Positions 34,925 through 46,539 of a stretch of DNA of 64,000 nucleotides are shown one piece after another (the first letter of the stretch is position 1; each line of letters starts with the position of its first letter). The notes under the pieces are model-generated. The model saw only the letters and a program-made list of their open reading frames with translations, was not told the origin of the DNA and did not search any database. Position numbers and translations under genes: made by a program. This DNA is from Symbiodinium natans (Eukaryota > Sar > Dinophyceae > Suessiales > Symbiodiniaceae), in contig CAJNDS010000646.1 in NCBI GenBank assembly GCA_905221605.1, forward strand, positions 667,397-731,396, given 5' to 3'.

Positions 34925-36149
34925 CAAGGTCAAAGACCACACGCCTTAGGCGATAAAGGAAGCTTTCAAAGCGTAGGCATGCATATGCAGATATGCCTCA
35001 GCAACATTGCCTGTGTGTAAAAGGGCTCTCTGAGCGAGTTCACCATGGCCATGGATAGTCCTGTGACATCGCCCCTGGATCAGTGCTTGAGCATCATCAT
35101 TAAGGTTTAGGGTAACCCCATGACAAAAGGCACCTCCCCCCAAACCACAGAACAGAAATGCCCCTAAAACCCTACCAAAACACAACCTCAAGCCCAAAAC
35201 CTCGGACGTTCTCGCGGCCATGGGCTTGCGCAGTTTGGTTTTCGTGGGTCCTTGTTTCCGTGGAGCAAAAAGGGTGAATGAAATTTGGATCCTGTGTGGT
35301 TCAGGGTTGAGTTTTTCTATTCCTTAAAGGAAGGGGGCCCTTGATCAAGGGCTCATTCAGGAGAGGGAAGGGCATGCAAGAAAGAAGGTGTTGCAGCATT
35401 TCAGCTTGCTTGGAGGTTCAGGGGTCTAGGGGGTTTGGGGCTTCAGGGATTTTGGGGGTTTTGGGCTTCAGGTTAGGGTTTAAGGGTTGCGGGGTTTGAG
35501 GGTCTTGGGCTGCAGGCCGACAGTAACAGTGGCTGGCCGTGGCCACAGCGCATCACCTGGCAAACGCCCTTTCAGGGCAACCTCTGCACGAGTCCGGGCT
35601 GGAAGGGTTTGTGGGTTTAGGGTTTTAGGGTGTAGAGGTTTGAGATTTGGAGTTGGCACCCCAAACCCTAAAACCTATGACAACCCTAAACTAAGTGAGG
35701 GGGCGCGTCCGTCGAGCGACAGACCCCGAACGCCTGGCCGAGGGCCAACAGGCTGAGCGTCCATACGAAAGGAGCCTCAAACCCTTACTAAGCTCCCATT
35801 AAGCCATTGTTAAGCCTTGGTGCAGACTTTATTCATCCCTTATTAAGCCCTTACGAAGCCCACCCTGGAGTTCCCGTATCCATCTCGCCAGGCCTCCCAG
35901 AAACATCGATTTCTGTACTCAAACATCGCATTTTTGTATTGGGTCCAGGCTAACCTTGGGGTCCCAGGCAAACTTTGGGATCCCAGGATTTTGGGCAAGT
36001 TTGCCTTCCTTAAACTTTCGAGCCCGTTTTAAGCCCTTATGAAGCCTCTACTATCAACTAACCCTGGAACTCGGTTTTAGTTGCAGCCATGTCCATGTTA
36101 CCCTTCAAAGGACATCACAACCATTAACTTTCTAGACCCTAAGCCCTAA

Positions 36150-36210
36150 AAGTGGCTGCGATCGAGCGCACGGCCCAGGGTGTTTCACACCCGAGCGCGC
36201 GCCCTCGCCC
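36150..36210 (+). repeat. GCGC-flanked GGGTGT/ACACCC hairpin, copy 1
   Basis: GGGTGT (36178-36183), loop TTC, ACACCC (36187-36192), flanked by GAGCGCACGGCC on the left and GAGCGCGCGCCC on the right. The same arrangement occurs at 38732-38783. Confidence 0.75.
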
Positions 36211-38180
36211 GACCGAAGCAGAAAAACCCTTGAGGGTGGGTTTAGGGTGTAGGGGTTAGGGTTTAGGGTTTAGGCCATCGGCCTTAAATCTTTAAACCCA
36301 ACCATAAAACTCAAGCATGAGCATCTGCCCCAGGCCCTCAAGCCTTAAACCGGTGACTAAGCCCTACACCCTCAAACCCATGTGGTTTAACCCCAAACCC
36401 TAAACCCTAAACCCTAAACCGTGGGATGGGTTGAGCTGAGCTGCAAGCAAGCAAGTGTGTTTCACGTCTTGACGCTCGAACCAGAGTCCTCGCCCGCATT
36501 TCGCCAGCGCGAGAGTTAAAAAACCCTAAACCCTAAACCCTTTAGGGTGTAGGATTAAGGTCAGCCCTCAACCCTAAGCCCTAAAGCGGTTTCGGGTTTC
36601 TGGGGTTTACTTGGAGAAATTCCGCCGAGGGTCTAGTGGGGTTTGGGTCTATGGTGTAAGGTATGGGGTTCGGGCGGTTAAGGGTTTAGGGTCTTGTAGG
36701 GTTTCGGGCCTGGTGGATTTCGGGTGTAGGGTTTAGGTGTAGGGCTCTCCTAGGAACATCAGCCTTTCTGCCGTGGATCCGCCGCTGGGCAGTCAAGTCG
36801 TCGAGCTGTTTTTGGCGTACTCCGACTATACACAGGACGGTCTCAGGTTTAGGGTGCGTTCAAGGCTTTAGTAAGGGCTTTAGGGTGAAGGGTTCAGGGT
36901 ATCTTTGGGGTATGGCATGAAGCCCCAAACCCCTAAACTCTGGTTTGCAGGGTTCTAGGGTTTAGGTTCCAGGGTTTAGGGGTTTAGGGTTTAGGGTTCC
37001 AGCGTTCCAGGGTTTAGGGGTTTAGGGTTCCAGAGTTCCAGGGTTCCAGGTTGGAGGGTTTAGGGTTTGGGGTTTAGGGTTCCAGGGTTCAGGGTTTAGG
37101 TGTGGGTGTGCATCATGGAGTGCCGCGCTGGCACCTGTGAATCATGTTCCTGTTCGCGATGGAATCACCGTCCGAGCAGGTAGGTTTAGGGTTTAGGGCT
37201 TAGGGTTTAGGGTTTAAGGGTTCGGGCGGTTAGGGTTTAGGGCTAAACCCCAGAGCCTGAAACCGACAACCTTTACGCCCTCAAGCTAAACAACATAGAA
37301 CCCTAAATTAAAATACACCTTCAAATCCCTGAGGCCCTTCTGATGAAACCTCAAAGCGCGCACAATCATAGCTCTAAAGCGAAAGAACCAAAAACCCTAA
37401 GTCCCTAAGCGCCTAAACCGTAAACTCTAAAACCCAAAAAAATCCCTATAAAACCCTAAAAAGCCCTATAAAACCCTATAAAACCCTCAACCCTCAACCC
37501 ACTAAAGTCCAACCGCTGGAGGACTTCTTCCTGCCCGGTAGCCTCCGCAGCCCTCTTCGGAACCCCATCGAGCCCTGGTATCCCTACTGCCTGGAGTCAG
37601 GCAGCTAGGGTGTTTGGTTTAGGGTTTAGGGTTTAGGGCCTAGGATTTAGGGTGCAGCGGGGTTTTCCGGGTTTAGTGTTGCTTCCGTGTTCGGGTCTAG
37701 TACTTCAGTGCCGAGATTCCTTGCCGTCTTGATTGCTGATTGTGGAGGGGCACCAGATTGGCAAGAGACCCTGAACCCCAATCCGAAACCCGAAGCCCTA
37801 AACCACAAGGCTTAAACCAGGCCTCTGCGATGCGCAAACAGGTGATTGCACACGGCGCGGCAATGACACTGTCTCCTTCTCGCTGCCCGGTCAGGGTTTA
37901 GGATTTAGGGTTTAGGGTTGTGGGTTCTGGGTGTAAGCCCTGAATGCCTTTCAGATGTTAAGCCCCAAACCCCCAACCCTAAACGCATAGGCCCGAAGCC
38001 CGAAACGCATCCAACACCCTAAACCCTGAGACCCAAAATGCTTTAGGGCTCGCGGTTGTATCGCAGTAGCATATGGACTATGCTAAAGGTGGTCTGGATA
38101 CGGCCATCCCTTAGCCGAGTACTGACGTTGTCGTCAGGATGGCCGATGTCGACGAGGCTTCAATGCTAAAAAAAGGCTTC

Positions 38181-38353
38181 TGACGTGCCGAAAACCCGAA
38201 AAGGGCCGAGGCCACCCCGAACGCCAGCTTAAGACCGAGCCCTGCAACTTAATGTTGACTTCACATTAATAAACCCCCCCCCTTGGTTGATCAATCTTTT
38301 CGGCCAGGGCCTCCTCAATTGTGGTAGGATTTTCTATTAGTTTTAGTATTAGG

Positions 38354-38388
<35 letters not shown>

Positions 38389-38633
38389 TTAGTAGTCGTA
38401 ACCTCAAAAATAATTAGGAACAAGCGTGATTTTATAATTGTGGCGGCCGATATTATTGTGTTCCGGCCCCCGAGATTTTATTATTGTAGCGGGACTCACT
38501 AATGTGAAGTCAACATTAAAGGGTTTCCCTGACCTTCAAGTAAAGAAGTGGCCTCTACGGGCCCTGACACGCCGAAGGCCCGATAAGGGCCGAGGCTACC
38601 CCATCCCCAGCTTAAACCCTAACACCGCAACCT
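38181..38633. mobile_element. MITE-like inverted-repeat element between diverged direct repeats
   Basis: A 20 bp perfect inverted pair, TTAATGTTGACTTCACATTA at 38249-38268 and its reverse complement at 38500-38519, bounds a 271 bp AT-richer element with a (TAG/TCG)n core (about 38352-38398) and no coding capacity. Outside it, a 68 bp direct repeat (38181-38248 and 38565-38633, roughly three-quarters identical, both with CGAAAAGGGCCGAGG-like and CAGCTTAA blocks) flanks the element. A non-autonomous DNA transposon inserted in, or carried with, a duplicated segment fits; no transposase is seen and no target duplication can be fixed. Confidence 0.6.
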
Positions 38634-38689
38634 GAAAAAACATAGAAGCAAGCATCGGAGCAAATTCATGAAAACCCTAAACCCTAATG

Positions 38690-38785
38690 GAGTATAGTTT
38701 GGGTGGCCGGGGTGGGTTGACGGGCAACGCGAGCGCGCGGCCCGGGGTGTTTCACACCCTAGCGCGCACCCTCCCCTGACACACC
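38690..38785 (+). repeat. Dispersed repeat C distal half plus GGGTGT/ACACCC hairpin, copy 2
   Basis: TATAGTTTGGGTGGCCGGGG leads to GCGAGCGCGCGGCCC, then GGGTGT (38745-38750), TTC, ACACCC (38754-38759), then TAGCGCGC. It links the distal half of repeat C with the hairpin seen at 36.18 kb, so these belong to one family. Confidence 0.7.
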
Positions 38786-39341
38786 CTTAAACCCTATACC
38801 AAGCGGCTTGGGGCTTCTAGGGCATAAAAGGGTTAAAGACCTTAAACACTCGATCCCGCAGCCCTCAACCCCGCCTGCTGCTTCTTGGTAGGGAATTAGG
38901 GTTTAGGGGTTAGGGCTTTCTATCCCCCTCTCTCTCTCTATATACATATACATACCCTTTGAGGCATTCTATGTGTGCCAGCATAGGCGGAAGAGTAGGC
39001 CTGGGTTTAGGATTTTCGAGCCTGTAGTGTCTTGAGCAGTCAGCTGAGGCTCACCATTAGCGAACCCCCCATCGGACGCATCGAGTTTTCCAAGCAGGAC
39101 GGTTTAGGGTTCCCTAAGCCCTACTAAACCCATGGTTTCGGGTCTAGGGTTTTAGGATCCTGCACAGCCCGACTTCCCATCCCCATATGTATTTATTAAG
39201 TATTTCCCTAATTAGCTAATTATACATAATTGTATTATAAAGACACATTCCGGGAAACCCTGCCGATATCCTTCCTGCCTATTTAAAACCTATTCCGAAT
39301 TCGGGGGGTGGGGGGGGGGGTTGAGGGCTCCCAAAACCTTC

Positions 39342-39342
39342 G

Positions 39343-39375
<33 letters not shown>

Positions 39376-39388
39376 GTCTCTGTCTCTC
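39342..39388 (+). repeat. (CT)n microsatellite
   Basis: A CT run followed by three TCTGTC units. Confidence 0.9.
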
Positions 39389-39879
39389 ATCTACACCCTA
39401 AACCCTAAATCCTAATTAAGCCGTGCCCGTGATCCTCACTGCGCAACTTGCAGAGTAGGAGCCACCCTACAGTCTCCCTAAACAGGGGATTCGAACATCC
39501 ACAAAAGCTGCCGGAGCTTCCTCCTGAATTGCTAGGAACGACAGGCTGTGTCTGGAACAAGAAGCTCGGGGAGCCTGCGGTTAATCGCCTGTACATTTGA
39601 AGCAGAACAAAGTCCTTTGAAGGATCATGGTTTCAATGAGGGTTCTGAGAACACCTAGCTGAGTTTAGGGTGCAGGATGGTTTTTCGGTTTTGGGGTTGT
39701 GGGGTATGTTCGGGGCGCAGCTGTCGAGGACCTGTGGGTGCTGGAAGGCACTGTCAGCGCAGTGGTGGTAAAGCGCACCTCGCACGGCAGTTTGCATCTC
39801 AAGGGAACCCTGCAGGACTGATTTAGACAGGCTTTCTGTGGTCAGCCTTGGGCTTGCAATCCTCTCAGTGATGAGTTTG

Positions 39880-40050
39880 GTTTGGGGGTTTGGGGGTTTA
39901 GGGGTTTAGGGGTTTAGGGTTTTAGGGGTTTAGGGGGGTTTGGGGGGTTTAGGGGTTCAGGGGTTCAGGGTTCAGGGGTTTAGGGGTTTAGGGGGTTTGG
40001 GGGGTTTAGGGGGTTTGAGGTTTTAGGGGGTGGGGGTTTGAGGTTTTGGG
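39880..40050 (+). repeat. G-rich TTTAGGGG octamer array
   Basis: Here the unit is mainly 8 bases (TTTAGGGG) with TTTGGGGG, TTTAGGGGGG and TTCAGGGG variants, rather than the 7-base unit elsewhere. Each unit has four or more Gs, giving strong G-quadruplex potential on the + strand. Confidence 0.85.
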
Positions 40051-40406
40051 TTGCGTTTTTTTGTGAAATTCGTCCCACGATTGCCCACAGGAGCTGACAA
40101 AAAACTATGGCCAGTAAAACCCGGCAACGGCCTCACCTCGAACCTGAACCCTAAACCCGAGACCCTAAATCCTGAACCGTCAATCCCCACAAAACCGAAT
40201 CCCGAACCCCTGAACCCCTAAAACCCTAAACCATAACCCTAAACCGACAACCCCTATATACACCGTCAAGTCCAACTCACGAACCCTGAAGCCCTAACCC
40301 TAAACCCTAAACCCTAAACCGAGGTGTGGGGGGAGACTACGGCTCACTGCTGACCACGATCGAGGTCTGGTTTCCTTCCCGTGCCTGCTACGATTTTGCG
40401 CGGTTT

Positions 40407-40443
40407 AGGGTTTAGGGTTTAGGGTTCCTAAACCCTAAACCCT
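40407..40443. repeat. Perfect telomeric-repeat hairpin (17 bp stem, 3 nt loop)
   Basis: AGGGTTTAGGGTTTAGG at 40407-40423, loop GTT, exact reverse complement at 40427-40443. Oppositely oriented arrays meet with a minimal loop. Confidence 0.92.
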
Positions 40444-41347
40444 GAACCCCAAACCCCAAACCGAAACATTGTGAACCCTGTAGGGTTTCATGGATTTGTG
40501 GGTTCTGACGCGGGACGCGGGACGCGGTGGGACACACGTAACCTCGCCTATTGTGAAGCCCTAAACCCTAAAGCCCCAAGCCCTACAGCCCTCAGCCCCG
40601 GTACGCCTCCACCAGTTCAACAGGTGGACAACAGTTCTGTGGCCGTGCAGGACACTTCCAGGGTTTCTGGTGGATTGAGGGTTTGAGGGTTTAGGGTTTA
40701 GGGGTTGAAGGGTTTAGGGTTTTAGGGTTTAGGGTTTAGGGGTTGAAGGGTTTAGCAAAAAAGGGGTTGAAGTGTTTTAGGGTATAGGGTTTAGGGGTTG
40801 AGGGATTTGGGGGGTTTTTAAGAAGTCGCGGGTTCAGGAGTTTAGGGCAGGTGCTGAAGGGTTCGTGTTGCGGGGTTTGGGGTTGAGGGGTTTACGGGCT
40901 TAGTTAGTAGGTCCTATGTTGTGAGGTCTCAGGCGCCACCGCTTACCGTAGCATAGGGGGGTTTAGGGTTTAGGGTTGAGTTTTTTGGGGGGGTTTTGGA
41001 CTGAAGGAATAATCGGGGATGACAGTAGTATTATAGGGTCCGAGAGTTCTAATTTGGGGGTGCGTTGCGGCCCCCAAACCCAAGAGACGGAATCCGAGAT
41101 CTCTAACCTAAAACCCTAAAACCCTAAACCCTAAACCCTGTTGCCTAACTCTAAATCCCACAGATCTGGCTCCAAGCTTGGGAGCCCAAAGGCTGGACTC
41201 CGAAAATGGATTGAGGGTTTAAGGGTTAGGGTTGAGTCAAATTTAGGGTCCAGGATTTAAGGGTTAAAGACTATAGGGTTTGGGGTTTAGGGGTTTAGGG
41301 GTTAAGGTTTCAGGGTTCAAGGCGCTGTCACTTCTTCTGCCTTTGTG

Positions 41348-41433
41348 GGCCTTCGCTTGGGTCAGTCAAGCCGCAGTTTCCTCTTCTCTTTTCGGCCTCC
41401 GCTTGGGTCAGCCAAGCCGCAGCAGCTTCCTCC
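41348..41433 (+). repeat. 46 bp tandem duplication
   Basis: GCTTGGGTCAGTCAAGCCGC at 41355 recurs at 41401 with one change (AGCC for AGTC); each copy is followed by CAG and a TTCCTC block. The + and - strand frames both stay open across it, so no coding strand can be chosen. Confidence 0.8.
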
Positions 41434-43843
41434 GTGCACCCTGGCCGTTGCCTTTGGACAGCTCCCGCTTTCCTTCTGACTCGGCCTTGTACTCTCTCAC
41501 AAGCAGTAGGGTTTTGGTTGTTTTGCGCAGCCCTCAGAAGCAGGAACGCGCTCAATGTGTTCCTAGAAAAGTAGTTGCTGCCTGCAACAATGAAGCTTGA
41601 GGGTTCAGGGATTTAGCGTTTAAGGCTTCAGGTTTAGGGTTTAGGGCTTTAGGGTTGAGGGTTCAAGCCAATGTCAGGGTTTCGGTCTATGCTTGTGCCC
41701 AGTGTTCTTGGTTGTTTCAGGCGTGGATGCAGAACACCCAGACCGGGTTTAGGATTTAGGGTTTAGGGTGTTCGATGTGGGCGTTGGAGGTTTTTGTGCA
41801 CGGCAGGACTTCCACTACCTGTGGCCGGGGTTTACCCTCAGCCACATGCCTGCAGCAGGGGACTCTAAGTCCTGAGCCCTAGCCACTCGGGATTGGGTTT
41901 TGGGTTTAAGGTTTAGGATTCAGGCTTTATAGGGCCCTGAGCCCGTTTAGGGTACAAGTTTAGGTCTCCCTGAACCCCTACAACACTAAAGACCTTAAAC
42001 CCTCTACACCGTAGACCCCTCAAATCTGAGCCCTCCGCCGTGTAAGTGCTATGAGTTTCTTCAAAAATGAAATAGCAGATACCTGGAATCATTGAGCTAC
42101 ATCATAGCCAAGACCCTAAACTCTGAACCCTAAACCCTCAAACCCTCAATCCTAGACCCTAAACCACTGAGACTCTTGTCCAGTCTTGCCCTTAGCCCCA
42201 GAGCCCCGGCCCTCCACCTGTTGGAGAGGGTTTGGGGTTCAGGGTTTGGGTTTAGGGTTTAGGGTTTTGCCCAGGACCTCTACCCAGAGAATCCAAAAAA
42301 AACTTTTTTAAGTAGTATGGTTTAGGGAGGTATTCCTTAGTCAAGGGTTTGTGGAGTCTCTGGGTAAGCCCTAAACCCTCAACCCTCAGCCCTTAACCAT
42401 TACCCCTAAAATCCCTAAACCTAAACCCTTGTTTGAAAACCTTCAACCCAACAAGCTGGTGGTTTAGAGTTTTGGATTTAGGGTTTTAAGGTTTAGGGTT
42501 GTTTAAGGTCCAACTTGTCGAGTCTTAACCCTAAACCCTAGTCCGAGAGTGAACTCCAGAAAGTTGGCACGTAGGTTTAGGATGGGTGGTTTTGGGTTTC
42601 CCTAGACTTTGACCTTAAGGGCATGAGGATATTGATGTCAGCTTTCTGGAGTTCACCATAGTCCTGAAAACTCCCAGGCCTAAACTTAAACCCTCAGTCC
42701 TCCAACTACTAAGCCCTGAGCCCCAAACCCTGAACCCTAAACCCCCTAAACCCTAAGGTTGGCTGCATGGCGATGCTCGGTCCAAAGCTTTCACGGTTGT
42801 GCTGCAGGACTTCCTGGCTTGTAGGGATGTCAAGTTTACAGGGTTTAGGGTTTAGGATCTGGGGATCTCGGGTCTGAGGGGTTTAGGGTTGAGAGTTTGG
42901 GGTCTGAGGAGGGCTGACAAGGTTGAGGGGTTCTGGGGTTCTAGGGTTTACAGGGTTTCGGGTTTAGGGATCAGGGTTTAGGGGGTTTAGAGGGTTCAGG
43001 GTTTGGGAGTCTAGGGTTCGGGTTGAGGATTTAGGGCATGCGATGGCCCAATTCCCCCAGCTGCGGGTTAGACCCTGAAGGTTAAGCTGGAAGTTTGGAA
43101 GAACCGTGAACCGAATGTTCCAATCCAAGAGAGTGAGATGTTCCTGAACCTGGTACCCTGAATGTTCAGTGAGAGTTCAACCCCTATAGCGGCTTTTAGG
43201 GCTTTGGGGAGCAACCCTAAACCCAATGTCCACGCTATTTTCAATCCTGGATGTCGGATTTGGATTTGAAGGGTTTGAAGTTTCGGGGAGGGTTTAGGGT
43301 TGAGGGTGTCAGGTTTTTTTTTCAACTTTTCTAAACCCTAAACCCGAAACCTACAACTTGAAGGACAACAGCGTGGCTGAGCCCGACGTGGTGACTGGCT
43401 GAGTGAAGATGGGGGGGCTCTTGGATCCCTAGGCACAAAAGCTGGTTCAGGGTTCAGGGTTTAGGGATCCTAAACCCCAAACCCTTATAAATCCAAAACC
43501 TCCCAACACTCCCAACCCCCAGAAACGCCCTAAAACACCCCAAACCCCCACCCCCCCGAACCTAAAGCCCAAACCCTAAATCCTAAGCCCTTGACCCCAA
43601 ACCTAAACCCAATACCTAAGCCCTAAACTCTCGGCAACCAAAACCTTCATGACGAGCATAAGAACTCGGGGGCCGGCTAAGGACTGCTAGAAACCAAAAG
43701 CTGAAGAGAGACCGCAGAGCTGGCGGTTTCAAACAAGGGTTTTATAGGGTTGAGGGTTTAGGGTTTTAGGGTTTGGGGTTTGAGACCAGTTGCTGATCGG
43801 GCTTTGTCTGATTAGTCTTGTTCATGTGCACTGGTGCTGTCGT

Positions 43844-43905
43844 GGAGCGATGGTGCAGTCGCATTCCCGTCTCATGCAATAGCATAGCGCGGGTTCAAAA
43901 AAGGG
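43844..43905 (+). pseudogene. tRNA-Met(CAT)-like relic
   Basis: GGAGCGA could be a 5' acceptor strand. It is followed by the A-box-like TGGTGCAGTCG (43851-43861), ATTCCCGTCTCATGC with a CAT in anticodon position, and the B-box-like GCGGGTTCAAA (about 43889-43899). The D loop is shortened, the anticodon stem does not close, and the T-arm 3' strand and acceptor 3' strand are replaced by A-rich and heptamer-like sequence. It is therefore a broken tRNA gene or the head of a tRNA-derived SINE, not a working tRNA. Confidence 0.4.
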
Positions 43906-45429
43906 TTTGGGGTTTTATGTTTTAGGGCTTAGGGTTTGAGACCTGCCCGCCCCCCACAGCCTGGCGCGCGATAGCACCCACGAGAGGCCAGGTACCTGGA
44001 CTTGTTCTCCGCGGGACCAGTATCGGTCCCTTAATAAAGTAAACTCCCAGTCATGACCCAGTCATGACGTGAAAGGTGCTGGGGCCCAACCCCTAGGCCC
44101 CCCGAGCCCTGGCTGCAGCGTCTCGGGGAGCAGGTTGGCCAGTTCAGCCTCGGCACTTGAGTTTTTGGTGACCCTTGCTGGGACCCGCCCCCCAAGGACC
44201 CTTTTTGGGATCCAGTGTTGGGCCCCCTTACTGTAGGCTCATGAGCCTCCTGACAGCCCCTAACCGTAAACAGCCTGGTCGCAGGAAAAGCCATTCAAAT
44301 AATGTGAGTTTAGGCCTAAGCCCTAAAAGGAGTAGGTTTGGATGGCTTTGCCGCCCTTCGACGGCGTGGGGTGGGAGAAACATGTTGAAATGGCCTTCCA
44401 CGATCGGGCCGTCGCTGCCCTTCGCATATTACAAGCCTTCGCGGCTATTTTGGGACCGACCATTTACAGCTTCTGCGCCAAATCACAGCAAACCCTAAAC
44501 CCAGAGCCTTGATTTTTTCGGCTTAGGGATTCAGATCCACATCGACTACAACCCTACCCCCCTACACCCTAAACCCTAAGCCCTAGACCCTAAACCCTAA
44601 CCCCCCTACACCCTCAACCCTGGAGCCGCCTCCCTACACCAAAACGCTGACACCCTAGGGTTTAGGGTTTTGGGTTTAGGGTTCAGGGTGTTAGCCTAAA
44701 TCCTAAAAGCTCTTGCTGAGGTACTTTCACTGCGCCTGCAGCAAGATGGACCAAACACAACATGCAAGCTGTGGATACAGGACGCACAAAGCCTGTAACC
44801 CTGCAGCAAACTACCCTAAGCCCTACTGTCCGCCCTGCTGTCCTAAACCCTACGGTCCTAAACCCTAAACCGTAAACCCTCAACCAAACTGTCCTAAGCC
44901 CTCAAGCTAACCCAACACCCCCAACTCCTTGACCCCAAAACCCCTGACCATAAACCCTAACCCTAAACCAACTAGGGCTTGGGCTGCGGGGCTTTTCGGT
45001 GCAGAGGGCCTGGAGATTTTACTCCCACCAAGCCCCTGAACTTGACTGAAGATGAGGGTTTAGGTTTAGGGTTGAGGGTTTAGGGTTTAGGGTTTAGGGG
45101 TACCCGAAACCCTAAGCCCTGAACCCGATCGTCCCTAAAAGGAAACTGAAACCCTAAGCCCTAAGCTCTAAACTCAAAAGACAGTAAGTTGAAGGACGAT
45201 GGGGATGCGGGGCAGCTGGGCTTCAGCGACCAGCGACTTGTGCTACTTGGACTTGGCACAAGGCCTTGGGGTTTAGGGTTTGCGGTTTGGGGTTTCGGGT
45301 AGACTTTCTTCTTGTGCTCCGAGCAGCATACGGTTCTTGATTGGCCCGACAAGTCCGGGTGGATTTCTTGCAGACTTGCACTGGCTTCTCCATCTCCATG
45401 CAAAGTAGGGTATTTATTAGGGTTTTGGG

Positions 45430-45525
45430 TGAGTGTATATAGGGTTCCTTTTCAGGATACTGGTCCCTGGTAGCCCTGGTGAGTGTGTATATTGGGTGTC
45501 CATTCGGGGATACTAGTAACATAAA
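45430..45525 (+). repeat. Diverged 50 bp tandem pair
   Basis: GGGTGAGTGTATATAGGGTT and CAGGATACTGGT in unit 1 match GGTGAGTGTGTATATTGGGT and GGGGATACTAGT in unit 2. A single related block (GGTGAGTGTATATATTCAGA ... GGGGATGCTAGT) lies at 30510-30552. Confidence 0.7.
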
Positions 45526-45639
45526 TGAACTGGGTTGTGGAGGATTCGGTTTCTCCCCTCATGCTAGAGGCAAACCCTAAATCCTAGAGACTTCACTCAG
45601 CCCTAAGCCCTGAACTGGAACTTCTGGCTTTCCTACTAC

Positions 45640-45727
45640 GAGCCAAACCCCAAACCCTAAACCCTCAGCCCTAAACCCTCAGCCCTAAATCCTTAGCCCT
45701 AAACCCTCAGCCCTAAACCCTAAACCG
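45640..45727 (+). repeat. 14 bp higher-order heptamer array
   Basis: CCCTAAACCCTCAG (one canonical plus one variant heptamer) repeats about five times, once as CCCTAAATCCTTAG. The dimer, not the heptamer, is the amplified unit. Confidence 0.9.
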
Positions 45728-46111
45728 AAAATCCTTAGTGTAGCAACGAGGCTCCCGGAGACCTCCCTGACGGGCGGCTGCCTTTTCCACGCGTGCCGGG
45801 ATGGCGGCAGCGACTTTGCTTCAACCCGGGGTCGAAAGCAGGAAATCCGAGTTTAGGGCTTAGGGGGTCACACGTTGATATCTGACCGTGTGGTGGCGGG
45901 CCTGTACGTTTTAGGGCATACACGGAAAGCGCTGTAAATTACAGGACTTCGTGCGTGTGGCTGTGGAAATTGAGGGATTCGTGCTTTAGGAAATCCAGGA
46001 ACTCAAACTTAGTGCACTCATTTTAGCACACCTTCCCCAAGCGATCCAGGATGTTCGCTTGGGGACCAATTGCCAGCGCCAGACCCAGCTGTAGTTGTGT
46101 CGATGAGACGC

Positions 46112-46392
46112 ACATTGTATAAAATAGGCAAAAAAATGCCGCAAATAGCAGGGTTTTGGTCATGTTCGCAAAATGGCATGAACGCTTATGACAGTGCCTT
46201 GTGTGGCTGAACATCAAACTCCTCCCAACATGTTGTAAAGAGGCAAAAGCGCCGCAAATAGCAGGGTTTTGGGCATGTTCGCAAAACGGCATGAACACGT
46301 GTGACAGCGCCCGTTTTGCTGAACATCAAACATCCTCCAGCAACATGTTGCACAAAGAGGCAAAAACGCCGTAAATAGCAGGGTTTGGGGAT
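46112..46392. repeat. 113-117 bp tandem repeat, about 2.3 copies
   Basis: GCCGCAAATAGCAGGGTTTT occurs at 46138 and 46251 and, slightly changed, at 46368. Between them CATGTTCGCAAAAYGGCATG, GTGACAG, TGAACATCAAAC and CAACATGTTG recur in order. A partial unit precedes the first. On the - strand the units give open frames with a hydrophobic stretch (MTKTLLFAAFFCLFYTM), but frames differ between copies, so I do not call a gene. Confidence 0.85.
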
Positions 46393-46419
46393 GGTTAGAG
46401 TCAAATGGTCGTAACCAAT

Positions 46420-46446
46420 CCCCCCCCCCCCCCCCCCCCCCCCCCC
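46420..46446 (+). repeat. C27 homopolymer
   Basis: Twenty-seven consecutive C bases, then TCCCCGCCCC. The longest homopolymer in the window. Confidence 0.85.
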
Positions 46447-46539
46447 TCCCCGCCCCTCAACAGAAGAACGCTCTCTCCAGACCGGAAATTTCAAGAAAAC
46501 CACACGGGCAAATAGCAACGTGTCAGGGCTTAGGGCTTT

